DNA from: Butyrivibrio sp.
Lineage (GTDB): Bacteria; Bacillota; Clostridia; Lachnospirales; Lachnospiraceae
NCBI GenBank assembly: GCA_017446685.1
Contig: JAFSQI010000001.1
Coordinates: forward strand, 1 to 64,000
Direction of reading: 5' to 3'
Length of the DNA stretch: 64,000 nt
The stretch's first letter is position 1, and each line of letters begins with the position of its first letter. Under the pieces are notes generated by a model, which worked only from the letters and a program-made list of their open reading frames with translations, had not been told where the DNA came from and made no database searches. The position numbers were made by a program, and so were the translations under genes. Below are positions 54,501-63,191 of the stretch, piece by piece.

Positions 54501-55910
54501 ATGAGTGAGAATAAACAGATAGTGGCGGATATCGACCGCAGCCTATATGATTTTAAAGATGTAGAAAATGAAAAAGACTTCTACCGAATGGAAGAAGGTC
54601 TTACAAAAGAGACAGTTCTTAAAGTTTCCGAAGAAAAAAATGATCCTGAATGGATGAGAGATTTCAGACTTCATTGTCTTGATCTTTATGAACAGATAAA
54701 AATGCCTAATTGGGGACCAAGTATCGAAGGTCTTGACATGGATAGAATTTCTTCATATGTAAGGCACAAGTCTGATATGAAGGGAAAGTGGGAAGATGTT
54801 CCCGAAGATATCAAGAATACCTTTGAAAAGCTTGGTATTCCGCAGGCAGAGAGAGAGTCGCTGGCGGGCGTAGGAGCTCAGTATGACTCAGAACTTGTTT
54901 ATCATAATGTAAAAGATGAAGTGGCAGCGCAGGGAGTTATTTACACAGATCTTGAGAGTGCACTTCATGGCGAATATGCTGATATGATCAAGGAGCATTT
55001 CATGAAGCTTGTTCCGCCTACTGATCACAAATTTGCAGCGCTTCATGGAGCTGTATGGTCAGGAGGCTCTTTTGTGTATGTTCCCAAGGGGGTAAAAGTA
55101 GATATTCCTCTTCAGTCATATTTTAGACTTAATGCCGCGGGCGCAGGTCAGTTTGAGCATACACTTATAATTGTAGATGAAGGCGCAGATCTTCATTTCA
55201 TAGAAGGTTGTTCTGCACCTAAGTATAATGTGGCGAACCTTCACGCTGGATGCGTTGAATTATTTGTTGGAAAAAACGCAAGACTTCGCTATTCAACAAT
55301 TGAAAACTGGTCTAAGAATATGTACAACCTCAACACTAAGAGAGCGCTTGTCGAAGAAAATGGAATAATGGAGTGGGTATCAGGCTCTTTTGGCTCACAT
55401 ACATCATATCTTTACCCGATGACTATTTTGAAGGGAAATGATTCCAAGATGGAATTTACCGGAATCACTTTTGCCGGAAAAGGTCAGAATCTTGATACAG
55501 GTGCAAAGGTTGTTCATCAGGGCGAAAGAACTACTTCAGTAATTTCAACCAAGTCTATTTCCAAGGATGGAGGAATTGGTACATACAGAAGTAGCGTAAC
55601 AATTCAGAAGACAGCAAAAAAAGCTAAGGCTTCTGTATCCTGCGACTCACTTATGCTGGACAGCATTTCAAGAGCAGATACAATTCCTGCAATGGATATC
55701 AGAACAGATGATGCGGATGTAGGTCACGAAGCAAAAATCGGAAGAATCAGTGATGAAGCAGTATTTTATCTTATGTCACGTGGCATCAGTGAAGAGGATG
55801 CCAAGGCGATGATCGTAAGTGGATTTGCAAATCCTGTATCAAAAGAGCTTCCGCTTGAATATGCAGTGGAGATGAACAATCTGATCAAGCTTGAAATGAG
55901 CGGACATTAA
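54501..55910 (+). CDS. sufB: Fe-S cluster scaffold SufB
   Basis: The 469-aa protein is the core scaffold subunit of the SUF complex. Typical stretches are GVWSGGSFVYVPKGV-like AVWSGGSFVYVPKG, SYFRLNAAGAGQFEHTLI, EGCSAPKY and the C-terminal DADVGHEAKIGRISDEAVFY. Its beta-helix domain transfers sulfur from SufS/SufU to the nascent cluster with SufD. sufD starts 14 nt after its stop. Confidence 0.97.
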   Translation: MSENKQIVADIDRSLYDFKDVENEKDFYRMEEGLTKETVLKVSEEKNDPEWMRDFRLHCLDLYEQIKMPNWGPSIEGLDMDRISSYVRHKSDMKGKWEDVPEDIKNTFEKLGIPQAERESLAGVGAQYDSELVYHNVKDEVAAQGVIYTDLESALHGEYADMIKEHFMKLVPPTDHKFAALHGAVWSGGSFVYVPKGVKVDIPLQSYFRLNAAGAGQFEHTLIIVDEGADLHFIEGCSAPKYNVANLHAGCVELFVGKNARLRYSTIENWSKNMYNLNTKRALVEENGIMEWVSGSFGSHTSYLYPMTILKGNDSKMEFTGITFAGKGQNLDTGAKVVHQGERTTSVISTKSISKDGGIGTYRSSVTIQKTAKKAKASVSCDSLMLDSISRADTIPAMDIRTDDADVGHEAKIGRISDEAVFYLMSRGISEEDAKAMIVSGFANPVSKELPLEYAVEMNNLIKLEMSGH

Positions 55911-55924
55911 AAGGAGTAGACTAC

Positions 55925-57094
55925 ATGAATGCAGATTTAAATATGAAAGTAAATGTGCTTCCGGTTTACACTTACAATTTTTTGCATGTAAATGATAGCA
56001 CAATCAATTCTTCAGATATAAAAATAGATAATTTTTCCACTCCTTCGGCAAATTCACTTCCGAATGGAGTTGAGCTGAAAAAAGATGTCTCATTTGAAGA
56101 GGCGGGCAGCATTTTTAGGAAAAATAAAGATCGAATAATGGTTTCAACAGGTGTTCCGGGAGAGCCAAACGGAGATACCTCCGGAAGAGATGATGGCCAG
56201 GCGCTTAGGACAGGCATGGGAATTGATGTTGACAAGCTCATGATAGAACTTGGCGTAAAAACAGATATTTTCACTGTCTCTGAAAATACAAAAGTTTCAG
56301 AACCTATTATTCTTCATTATGACATGGCAGATGGTGAGGGAAGTCTTTCGGCACAGGTTGTTCATGCCTGCAAGAACTCAGAAGTTACTGTGATCATGGA
56401 TTACAATTCAGACAAAGATGCTTCAGGTTTTCTTGGCGTGAGCACAAGACTTTTGGCAGAAGAAGGTGCAAGAATTACTCTTGTGAAGACTCAACTTTTG
56501 GGAAAAGAATTCCTTCATTTTGACGATATAGGAGCAGCGTGCTTTGACAAGGGAGAAGTTAAGCTTATTTCACTTGAGCTTGGTGGAAAGCAGAACTGGA
56601 ACGGATGTTATACTAACCTTGTGGGAAAAGAGTCAGCGTTTAATTGTGATATGGGATATCTTTGCAGAGATGATCACAGTCTCGACCTTAACTATGTAGC
56701 AGATCACAGAGGAAAAAAGACAAACGCTCTTATGCAGTTTAAGGGAGTCCTCATGGAAGAAGCGCAGAAGACTCTGAGATTTACAATTGACTTTAAGAAT
56801 GGAAGTGCTGGTTCTGCGGGTGATGAGCAGGAAGATACGTTGCTTTTAAGCCCTGATGTAGTAAATCGAACAATGCCGATTATTCTTTGTCAGGAAGAAG
56901 ATGTTGATGGAAGGCATGGTGCTACAATAGGACAGCTTGGAGAAGACTTGCTGTTTTATATGCAGTCACGCGGAATTGATGAAGAAGAAGCAAAGCGCAT
57001 CATGATTAAAGCAAGACTTGAAAGCGTATCCAGACTAATACCGGATGATGAGCTTTCACAGAAAGTACAATATTATATACAGGGCATTGTATAA
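55925..57094 (+). CDS. sufD: Fe-S assembly protein SufD
   Basis: The 389-aa protein is homologous to SufB in its second half, with CDMGYLCRDDHSLDLNYVADH-type beta-helix repeats and the C-terminal VDGRHGATIGQLGEDLLFYMQ and SRGIDEEEAKRIM. It pairs with SufB and SufC. The N-terminal third is poorly conserved, as usual for SufD. AAGGAG precedes ATG at 55925. Confidence 0.95.
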   Translation: MNADLNMKVNVLPVYTYNFLHVNDSTINSSDIKIDNFSTPSANSLPNGVELKKDVSFEEAGSIFRKNKDRIMVSTGVPGEPNGDTSGRDDGQALRTGMGIDVDKLMIELGVKTDIFTVSENTKVSEPIILHYDMADGEGSLSAQVVHACKNSEVTVIMDYNSDKDASGFLGVSTRLLAEEGARITLVKTQLLGKEFLHFDDIGAACFDKGEVKLISLELGGKQNWNGCYTNLVGKESAFNCDMGYLCRDDHSLDLNYVADHRGKKTNALMQFKGVLMEEAQKTLRFTIDFKNGSAGSAGDEQEDTLLLSPDVVNRTMPIILCQEEDVDGRHGATIGQLGEDLLFYMQSRGIDEEEAKRIMIKARLESVSRLIPDDELSQKVQYYIQGIV

Positions 57095-57105
57095 AGGAGA
57101 CTGAA

Positions 57106-58326
57106 ATGGGCAGAGCCACAGACTACCGCAAGGATTTTGACATACTAAACACAGGCGATTATATATATTTTGACAATGCAGCAACTTCTCAAAGACCCAG
57201 ACAGGTTTTGGATGCTGTATCAGAGTTTTACAAAACCTCCAATGCAAATCCGCTTAGAGGACTGTACGATTGGAGTGTCGCTGCCACCGAGCAGTATGAG
57301 AATGCCAGAAAAAAAGTAGCAGGTTTTATCGGAGCAAACAGAGCAGAAGAAATAATTTTTACAAGGAATACTACAGAATCTTTGAATCTTGTTGCATATA
57401 GCTATGGAATGGAGAATGTTTCTGAAGGTGATGAGATTGTTGTAACAGTTATGGAGCATCATAGCAATCTTTTACCCTGGCAGATGGTTGCAAAGAAAAA
57501 CAAAGCAAAACTCATATTTTTAGAGCCTGATGAAGAAGGCGTTATTTCAAAAGAAGAATATGAGTCAAAAATAACGGATAAAACAAAGATTGTTGCAGTT
57601 GGGCATGTTTCGAACGTTATGGGTGTTACAAATCCGGTAAAAGAGATTGCGGAGTATGCTCATTCAAAGGGCGCAATTGTAGTGGTTGATGGAGCACAGT
57701 CCACACCGCATATGAAAGTGAACGTTCAGGATTTGGGGGCAGACTTTTTTGCCTTCTCCGGTCATAAGATGATGGCACCGATGGGAATCGGAGCTTTATA
57801 TGGAAGATACGAGCTTCTTGAGAAAATGCAGCCCTTTTTAACCGGCGGTGAAATGATAGAATATGTAACAAGAACAGATGCTACCTATGCTGAAATTCCA
57901 CACAAATTTGAAGCAGGAACAGTAAATGCCGGAGATGCGGTTGGTCTTGCTGCAGCAATTGATTATATTGAAAATGTTGGTTTTGATTTTATTATCGAAC
58001 AGGAACATAAGCTTACAAAGCTTCTTATGGACGGCCTTTCCAAAATGCCATATATTAAAGTATATGGATCATCTGACCCTGCAAAGCATTGCGGAATAGT
58101 TACATTTACCGTTGATGGAGTTCATCCGCATGATGTTTCTTCAGTATTAAACGATGACCATGTATGCGTAAGAGCCGGACACCACTGTGCACAGCCGCTA
58201 ATGCAGTTTATTGGCGCAGGCTCAACAGCGAGAGCAAGCTTGTATTTTTATAATACCGAAGAAGAAGTTGAAAGATTCTTGGACAAGCTTTCCAAGGTAA
58301 GAGAGGTTATGGGCTATGGAGCTTAA
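57106..58326 (+). CDS. sufS: Cysteine desulfurase SufS
   Basis: This 406-aa PLP enzyme releases sulfur from cysteine for Fe-S assembly. The PLP lysine lies in FAFSGHKMMAPMGIG and the catalytic cysteine in RAGHHCAQPLM; YFDNAATSQRP marks the start. It is a group II desulfurase that works with SufU. Its stop overlaps the sufU start by 11 nt, which couples their translation. Confidence 0.97.
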   Translation: MGRATDYRKDFDILNTGDYIYFDNAATSQRPRQVLDAVSEFYKTSNANPLRGLYDWSVAATEQYENARKKVAGFIGANRAEEIIFTRNTTESLNLVAYSYGMENVSEGDEIVVTVMEHHSNLLPWQMVAKKNKAKLIFLEPDEEGVISKEEYESKITDKTKIVAVGHVSNVMGVTNPVKEIAEYAHSKGAIVVVDGAQSTPHMKVNVQDLGADFFAFSGHKMMAPMGIGALYGRYELLEKMQPFLTGGEMIEYVTRTDATYAEIPHKFEAGTVNAGDAVGLAAAIDYIENVGFDFIIEQEHKLTKLLMDGLSKMPYIKVYGSSDPAKHCGIVTFTVDGVHPHDVSSVLNDDHVCVRAGHHCAQPLMQFIGAGSTARASLYFYNTEEEVERFLDKLSKVREVMGYGA

Positions 58327-58771
58327 ACAGTTATATCGTGAAATTGTTAATGAGCACAATCTTCATCCTACACACAAAGGAACCATGGAGAATCCGGACC
58401 TTGTGCTCAGAGGTGTTAATCCTAGCTGCGGAGATGATATAACATTGCAGCTTCGCGTGCAGGATGATGTTATCACTGATGCTAAGTATGATGGGAGCGG
58501 CTGTGCTATTTCACAGGCTTCTGTAGATATGATGGCAGATCAGATCATAGGAAAAAAGAAGGATGAAGCCATAAAGATGGCTGGAACCTTTGTGGGCATG
58601 ATAAAAGGTGAAGTGACTGATGAAGAGAGCATAGAAGCGCTTGATGAAGCGGCGGCTCTCCAGGATGTTGCACATATGCCCGCAAGAGTAAAATGCGCAG
58701 TTCTTGGATGGCACACAATGCAGGAGATGCTTGAACATCCTGAGAAAGCTCTGAATCAGACAAATGAATAG
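58316..58771 (+). CDS. sufU: Sulfur-transfer protein SufU
   Basis: This 151-aa IscU-like protein has the SufU zinc/sulfur ligands: Cys in NPSCGDD, Cys in GSGCAIS and Cys in RVKCAVLGW, plus an Asp after the first. The 18-20-residue insertion before the last Cys typical of SufU is present. It accepts sulfur from SufS in Gram-positive SUF systems. It ends the operon. Confidence 0.96.
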   Translation: MELKQLYREIVNEHNLHPTHKGTMENPDLVLRGVNPSCGDDITLQLRVQDDVITDAKYDGSGCAISQASVDMMADQIIGKKKDEAIKMAGTFVGMIKGEVTDEESIEALDEAAALQDVAHMPARVKCAVLGWHTMQEMLEHPEKALNQTNE

Positions 58772-58784
58772 TACTGTTACAATT

Positions 58785-58876
58785 CAGCAGCAGCCAGAAC
58801 TACGCTGCTGGCTGCGTGAGAAAGTGATTCAAGTGGCAATTTTGCCCATCGCGAAGCGATTTAATTGCAAAATTGC
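58785..58876 (+). other. Nested hairpins after the suf operon
   Basis: GCAGCCAG (58790-58797) pairs with CTGGCTGC (58808-58815). GCAATTTTGC (58836-58845) pairs exactly with GCAAAATTGC (58867-58876) around an inner ATCGC-gaa-GCGAT hairpin. The GCGAAGC core is also in the 74-bp repeat. It may end the suf transcript or belong to a repeat family. Confidence 0.55.
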
Positions 58877-58878
58877 TA

Positions 58879-58907
58879 TGTTACTGGTCAGGAACTGAAC
58901 AGTAACA
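58879..58907. repeat. 29-bp palindromic element, copy 1
   Basis: TGTTACTG (58879-58886) and CAGTAACA (58900-58907) form perfect arms. The element matches 60683-60711 at all but four positions and ends 29 nt before the TetR-type start. It may be an operator or a dispersed repeat. Confidence 0.65.
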
Positions 58908-58936
58908 TAATAATTTTTGATTTGTGAGGGATATAA

Positions 58937-59494
58937 TTGGCGGATTCTAATATTACCAAAAATGCACTAGCAGCGTCGCTCAAACAATTAATGCTGGAGA
59001 AGCCTTTTGAAAAGATCAGTGTATCGGACATATGTGATAGATGCGGGATGAACAGAAAAAGCTTCTATTATCATTTCAAAGATAAATATGATCTGGTCAA
59101 TTGGATTTTTTATACGGACTTTATAGGTAATCTTAAATTCAACGAATATTCAAAGGGCTGGGATATAATGCTTGATTTATGCAGGCACTTTTATCAGGAT
59201 AAAGCATTTTACAGAGCGGCATTCAAAATAGAGGGACAAAATTCATTTAAGGATTATGTTCTTGAAACTCTGGAACCAATCACAAGATATTTCATGCAGG
59301 GAAGTGAAATAACCGGAGAAGATGAGGAGTTTTTCGTGGTGTTTTTCGGAGATGCATTTCTTTCTGCCATTATGAGATGGCTGCGGGAAGGCATGCAGCA
59401 CACACCGGAGGAATTTATCGGAAAGCTCCACAGTCTGGGAATAGGTTTGGCTGAGAAGGTACTGGCTGACGAGGATACAACTGATAGTCCTTAA
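58937..59494 (+). CDS. TetR-type transcriptional regulator
   Basis: The 185-aa protein has an N-terminal TetR helix-turn-helix (about 8-55: ITKNALAASLKQLML, ISVSDICDRCGMNRKSFYYHF) and a C-terminal ligand domain like the DhaS-related TetR_C group. TTG at 58937 is the start, with GAGGG at 58926-58930. A palindrome lies just upstream. Its 3' end overlaps the convergent pseudo-radical-SAM gene by 4 bp, and the same palindrome occurs before the radical SAM gene, so it may control this neighbourhood. Confidence 0.9.
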   Translation: MADSNITKNALAASLKQLMLEKPFEKISVSDICDRCGMNRKSFYYHFKDKYDLVNWIFYTDFIGNLKFNEYSKGWDIMLDLCRHFYQDKAFYRAAFKIEGQNSFKDYVLETLEPITRYFMQGSEITGEDEEFFVVFFGDAFLSAIMRWLREGMQHTPEEFIGKLHSLGIGLAEKVLADEDTTDSP

Positions 59495-60513
59495 AGACTA
59501 TCAATTATATTCTCAAAGCCGGTATTTTTTATATTTAAGCCGGGAAGAATGCGTGGCTTAGAATCAAGAGTTGAAATCTGTATATTCCCATTTGCTAAAA
59601 CCGTTAAAAAGACTGCGGGTTTTTCAAGCAAAAATTCTCCTATTGCAGCCTTGTCATATTCACATTCCCAGATAAAATAAGGAGCTTTGGCTTCCATTCT
59701 GATATTCTTAACCAGTTCCCCCGCACAGGTCACATTTTCATTTTCTCTTAAAAGATATAGCATATTTGCGGGAAAAGCGCTTAATGCGTCGTAGAAAGAG
59801 CGTTGTTCCAGAGATTTTACATCTGTGTCGTTGTATTTAAAATAAATTGAATATAAATTTCCGGAACTGTTTAGAGCGCTGCAGGTGGCAAGCGCATCTT
59901 CTCCGGAGCAATTTACCAGAAGGATAACATTTCCTGTTTTCTTTAAAAGAGCCTGTTGGGAGATAGTAAGCTGCGCATCCTCTGTGAAAAGAAAGAAAGC
60001 ACTCTCAGGAAATGCCTCAAATACTGAAAAAAGTGAATTATCCACAATTCCCTTTCCGGAGAGAAAAATTGAGAAAGTATTTATGCCAAGATGGTTCACA
60101 TCTGAAATGAGATTCCTGATATCTTCAGCATTTATGGAGCTGTTATTTTGACAAATACTGTAGTGTATATCAAGAATCCATGGTATGGAACGTTTTTTTT
60201 CATCTGAAGCGGTCCTAAGAATTCTTGCATAGTGGGTCCAACTGTAGTATCCGATATTTATTCCGAATTTTTTTAGATTATCCTTATCTGTATGCCTGAG
60301 GAAATACTGCAAAAAATCATAATAAGGGCTATCCTCGTTTTCGAGTAATTGCTGAAATATTTCAAACAGCGTTGGCTGAAAGTGTCCTGTACTGAACTGG
60401 CGACCAAGATCAGCCATTTTTCTGATTGTTCTTTTGGGGTCATCTTCGAGTTCTTTTATCCCGCGGCTTACAGCCGTATCAATCATTGTAGCAGTGATTT
60501 TTGTTGCGTCCAA
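59491..60513 (-). CDS. Radical-SAM-like paralogue lacking the cluster cysteines
   Basis: This 340-aa protein has no family I can name, but it aligns by eye with the radical SAM protein encoded divergently at 60743. Shared landmarks are a (L)N(I/L)GY element (85-90 here, 93-97 there), IPW (110-112 against 118-120), an (S/E)D(M/I) helix start and an SG/GG block (LSGKGI against MTGGEPL). Where the partner has the CxxxCxxC cluster (Cys130, Cys134, Cys137) this protein keeps only Cys121 and has lost about seven residues. It should not bind a [4Fe-4S]-SAM centre. It may be a non-catalytic partner or regulator. TTG start, AGAGG upstream. Confidence 0.65.
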   Translation of the reverse strand: MDATKITATMIDTAVSRGIKELEDDPKRTIRKMADLGRQFSTGHFQPTLFEIFQQLLENEDSPYYDFLQYFLRHTDKDNLKKFGINIGYYSWTHYARILRTASDEKKRSIPWILDIHYSICQNNSSINAEDIRNLISDVNHLGINTFSIFLSGKGIVDNSLFSVFEAFPESAFFLFTEDAQLTISQQALLKKTGNVILLVNCSGEDALATCSALNSSGNLYSIYFKYNDTDVKSLEQRSFYDALSAFPANMLYLLRENENVTCAGELVKNIRMEAKAPYFIWECEYDKAAIGEFLLEKPAVFLTVLANGNIQISTLDSKPRILPGLNIKNTGFENIIDSL

Positions 60514-60682
60514 AATTTTTACCTCTTTAAACTTTCTTTATTACTTTATATTATTTCATGAATATCCAGGTGCAATATGGACAAATAATAAAAACTGTCC
60601 AAATTTAGGACAAAACCTGTTCTTTGGTTCGTGAAAATTAATTACAAATAATTTAATCTGAAAATGAGCAAAGGAAGTTGAT

Positions 60683-60711
60683 TGTTACCGGCCAGAAACT
60701 GAACAGTAACA
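60683..60711. repeat. 29-bp palindromic element, copy 2
   Basis: Starts TGTTACCGG and ends GAACAGTAACA; same length and register as 58879-58907. It ends 31 nt before the radical SAM start, in the divergent promoter region. Confidence 0.65.
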
Positions 60712-60742
60712 GTTTTTAAAACGTATAAATGGAGGTGGAATA

Positions 60743-62233
60743 ATGGCAGCATTAATAGATAAAATTTCCCATAAAGCTCAAAGACAGGCATTTAGCATTT
60801 TAATTGACAGGTTTTTGAAAAACCTGGACAAATCCGAGGATAGAACAGCAACTTACCTAAAGCTTGTAGATGAGGCTGAGAAGTTTTGGGGCGAGGGCGC
60901 TGATAAGAAAAAAATGGATCTTGTGCGTAAAGCCTTTCAGGATCCTGATAATAGATGGGTAAAATTTTTGAACAGAGTTGTAGACGAAACAGACCCGCAT
61001 GTTGCAAAGATGATGATGCTCAATCTGGGATATGAAGCTTTTTTCAGAGGAACTAAAATGATAAGGGCGAATAGAGAAAAATATCACTGTAATATCCCGT
61101 GGCTGATTCTGTTTGATCCCACAAGTGCCTGCAATATGCACTGCGAAGGCTGCTGGTCAGGAACATACGGTCCAAAGCATAATCTTTCATTTGAAGATAT
61201 GGATAAGATTGTCACTCAGGGAAAAGAGCTGGGAGTATATCTTTACATGATGACAGGCGGTGAGCCTCTTGTTCGTAAAAAGGATGTGTTAAGGCTTGCT
61301 GAAAAGCACAATGATGTTGAGTTTTCCATATTTGACAATTCAACACTTATTGATGAAGACTTCTGCAAAGAGGTGGTGAGACTTGGAAATATAACATTCC
61401 AGCTTTCAATCGAAGGAACACCCGAGACCAATGATGCAAGAAGAGGAATCGGGCATTATGATGCAGTAATGAAAGCAATGGATCTTTTTAAGAAATACGG
61501 AATTGTGTATGGCACTTCAATATGCTATACAAGAAGCAATATCGAGGTGGTTACTGATCCTAAGTTTATTCAGTTTATTGCAGATAAGGGTGCGAGATTC
61601 GGATTTTTCTTCCACTATATGCCGGTTGGTAACAATGCTGTTCCGGAGCTTATGCCTACAGTGGAACAGAGAAAAAAGATGGTAGAGCAGATAAGATTCC
61701 TTAGAAGCGATAAGTGTGATATAGGCTTCTTCCCAATGGATTTCCAGAATGATGGAGAGGCTGTTGGAGGATGCATTGCGGGAGGCAGGAATTATTTTCA
61801 CATAAATTCAAGTGGAGATGCTGAGCCGTGTGTATTCATTCATTTTTCAAATACAAATATTCATACGCACTCAATACTCGAAATGCTTCAAAGCCCGCTG
61901 TTTATGGAATATCACAAGGGACAGCCCTTTAACAGAAATCATTTAAGACCATGCCCGATGCTGGAAAACCCGCAGCTTTTGAGGGAGATGGTTGCAAGAT
62001 CCAAAGCTCACGGAACCAATGAAGAGTCAGAAGAAACTGTTGAACATCTTTGCGAAAAGTGCGATGATTATGCAAAGGAATGGGCTCCTGTTGCAGATGA
62101 TATTTGGGCACATCAGAAACACAGCAGAAAGAAATATGAGAATTATGCAGAAGAGAAGAGACAGAATCAGGCTTTGGCTGCATTTGAACATAGAGCTGCA
62201 AAGGAACAGGAAGTAGTCAACAAGAGAGCCTGA
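60743..62233 (+). CDS. Radical SAM protein with SPASM-like C-terminus
   Basis: The 496-aa protein has an N-terminal helical region (1-115), the radical SAM barrel (about 116-330) with Cys130, Cys134, Cys137 (CNMHCEGC), GGEP (172-175) and IEGTPETNDARRG, and a C-terminal region with further cysteines (GGCIAGG, AEPCVF, RPCPML, CEKC) that could hold an auxiliary cluster. The substrate is unknown; relatives modify peptides or cofactors. No peptide precursor gene is evident nearby. GGAGG precedes ATG at 60743. The next gene begins 7 nt after the stop. Confidence 0.92.
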   Translation: MAALIDKISHKAQRQAFSILIDRFLKNLDKSEDRTATYLKLVDEAEKFWGEGADKKKMDLVRKAFQDPDNRWVKFLNRVVDETDPHVAKMMMLNLGYEAFFRGTKMIRANREKYHCNIPWLILFDPTSACNMHCEGCWSGTYGPKHNLSFEDMDKIVTQGKELGVYLYMMTGGEPLVRKKDVLRLAEKHNDVEFSIFDNSTLIDEDFCKEVVRLGNITFQLSIEGTPETNDARRGIGHYDAVMKAMDLFKKYGIVYGTSICYTRSNIEVVTDPKFIQFIADKGARFGFFFHYMPVGNNAVPELMPTVEQRKKMVEQIRFLRSDKCDIGFFPMDFQNDGEAVGGCIAGGRNYFHINSSGDAEPCVFIHFSNTNIHTHSILEMLQSPLFMEYHKGQPFNRNHLRPCPMLENPQLLREMVARSKAHGTNEESEETVEHLCEKCDDYAKEWAPVADDIWAHQKHSRKKYENYAEEKRQNQALAAFEHRAAKEQEVVNKRA

Positions 62234-62240
62234 TGGCAAA

Positions 62241-62789
62241 ATGCAAAAAATTGAACTGATAAGAAGTAACAGAAAAACGATAGCAATTGAAGTGACGCGT
62301 GATTGTCGTGTTGTGGTAAAAGCCCCGAAATGGATTTCGGAGCGCGAGATAAACCGGTTTATCGGCGAAAAGGCTGACTGGATAGAGAATCATTTGCGTA
62401 AGATGAAAATTCGTCAGCAGGAGGCGGACAATAAGGAAGCTTTATCTGAACAGGATATTAAGCTACTGGTTACAAGAGCCAAGAGGATTATTCCTGTCAA
62501 GGTTGCGAAGTTTTCTGAGCAGATTGGTGTGACATACGGAAGAATAACTATCAGAATGCAAAAAAGCAGATGGGGAAGTTGCTCCGGACAGGGGAATCTG
62601 AATTTTAACTGTCTTCTTATGAGAGCACCGGATGAAATCATTGATTATGTTGTGGTTCATGAACTGTGTCATCGCAAGGAAATGAACCATTCACCAAAAT
62701 TTTGGGCGGAAGTTGAAAAGATTCTGCCCGATTATAAAGAGCGCAGACTATGGCTTAAAAACCATGGAGCAGAATTGTCATATAAATAA
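62241..62789 (+). CDS. YgjP/WTX-type zinc metallopeptidase
   Basis: The 182-aa soluble protein belongs to the YgjP family (DUF45, SprT-like). The zincin motif is HELCHRKEMNHSPKFW, with His-Glu-x-x-His and a third His. RWGSCSGQGNLNFNCLLMRAP just before it is equally diagnostic. The cellular substrate is not established. It starts 7 nt after the radical SAM stop and is probably co-transcribed. Confidence 0.93.
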   Translation: MQKIELIRSNRKTIAIEVTRDCRVVVKAPKWISEREINRFIGEKADWIENHLRKMKIRQQEADNKEALSEQDIKLLVTRAKRIIPVKVAKFSEQIGVTYGRITIRMQKSRWGSCSGQGNLNFNCLLMRAPDEIIDYVVVHELCHRKEMNHSPKFWAEVEKILPDYKERRLWLKNHGAELSYK

Positions 62790-62800
62790 TTTTAAAAAAG

Positions 62801-62860
62801 ATGCATGTTATTGGATGCTGACTGAATAGTAACCATTTTCAATAACATGCATTTATTTTT
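62801..62860 (+). terminator. Terminator with a 13-bp perfect stem
   Basis: ATGCATGTTATTG (62801-62813) pairs exactly with CAATAACATGCAT (62840-62852), then TTATTTTT. The loop holds CTGAATAGTAAC, a variant of the 29-bp palindrome's right half. Confidence 0.85.
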
Positions 62861-62875
62861 GGCTTATATACATAC

Positions 62876-62920
62876 AAAAAAAGTACCATCCCCATAGGCT
62901 ATACCTACGAAAACAGTACT
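62876..62920 (-). terminator. Terminator of tRNA-Lys
   Basis: On the minus strand AGTAC (62920-62915 side) pairs with GTACT, with an inner TAGG/CCTA stem, followed by a T run (62882-62876). Confidence 0.7.
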
Positions 62921-62925
62921 CGGCG

Positions 62926-62998
62926 TGCACCGCCAGGGTCTCGAACCCTGGACAACCTGATTAAGAGTCAGGTGCTCTACCAACTGAGCTAGCGGTGC
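62926..62998 (-). tRNA. tRNA-Lys (anticodon CTT)
   Basis: On the minus strand the acceptor GCACCGC pairs with GCGGTGC, the D arm is GCTC/GAGC, the anticodon arm CCTGA-CTCTTAA-TCAGG gives CTT, and the T arm has GGTTCGA. Length is 73 nt with the discriminator A; CCA is not encoded. Confidence 0.97.
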
Positions 62999-63191
62999 AT
63001 TTATTGTGTCGCATGTATCAGCGACAAGTGATATGTTACTACTGCTGGAAATAAAATGCAAGCTTTTTTTTATAAAAAATTATAAAAAAATTAAAATGGC
63101 TTATTTATGCGGTTTTCATGGGGGGCTTTTTGTGATAAATTATTTGTTGTAGTTATTTTTTGCGTTATTTAAAAGGAAAAATTGAGTAAAA

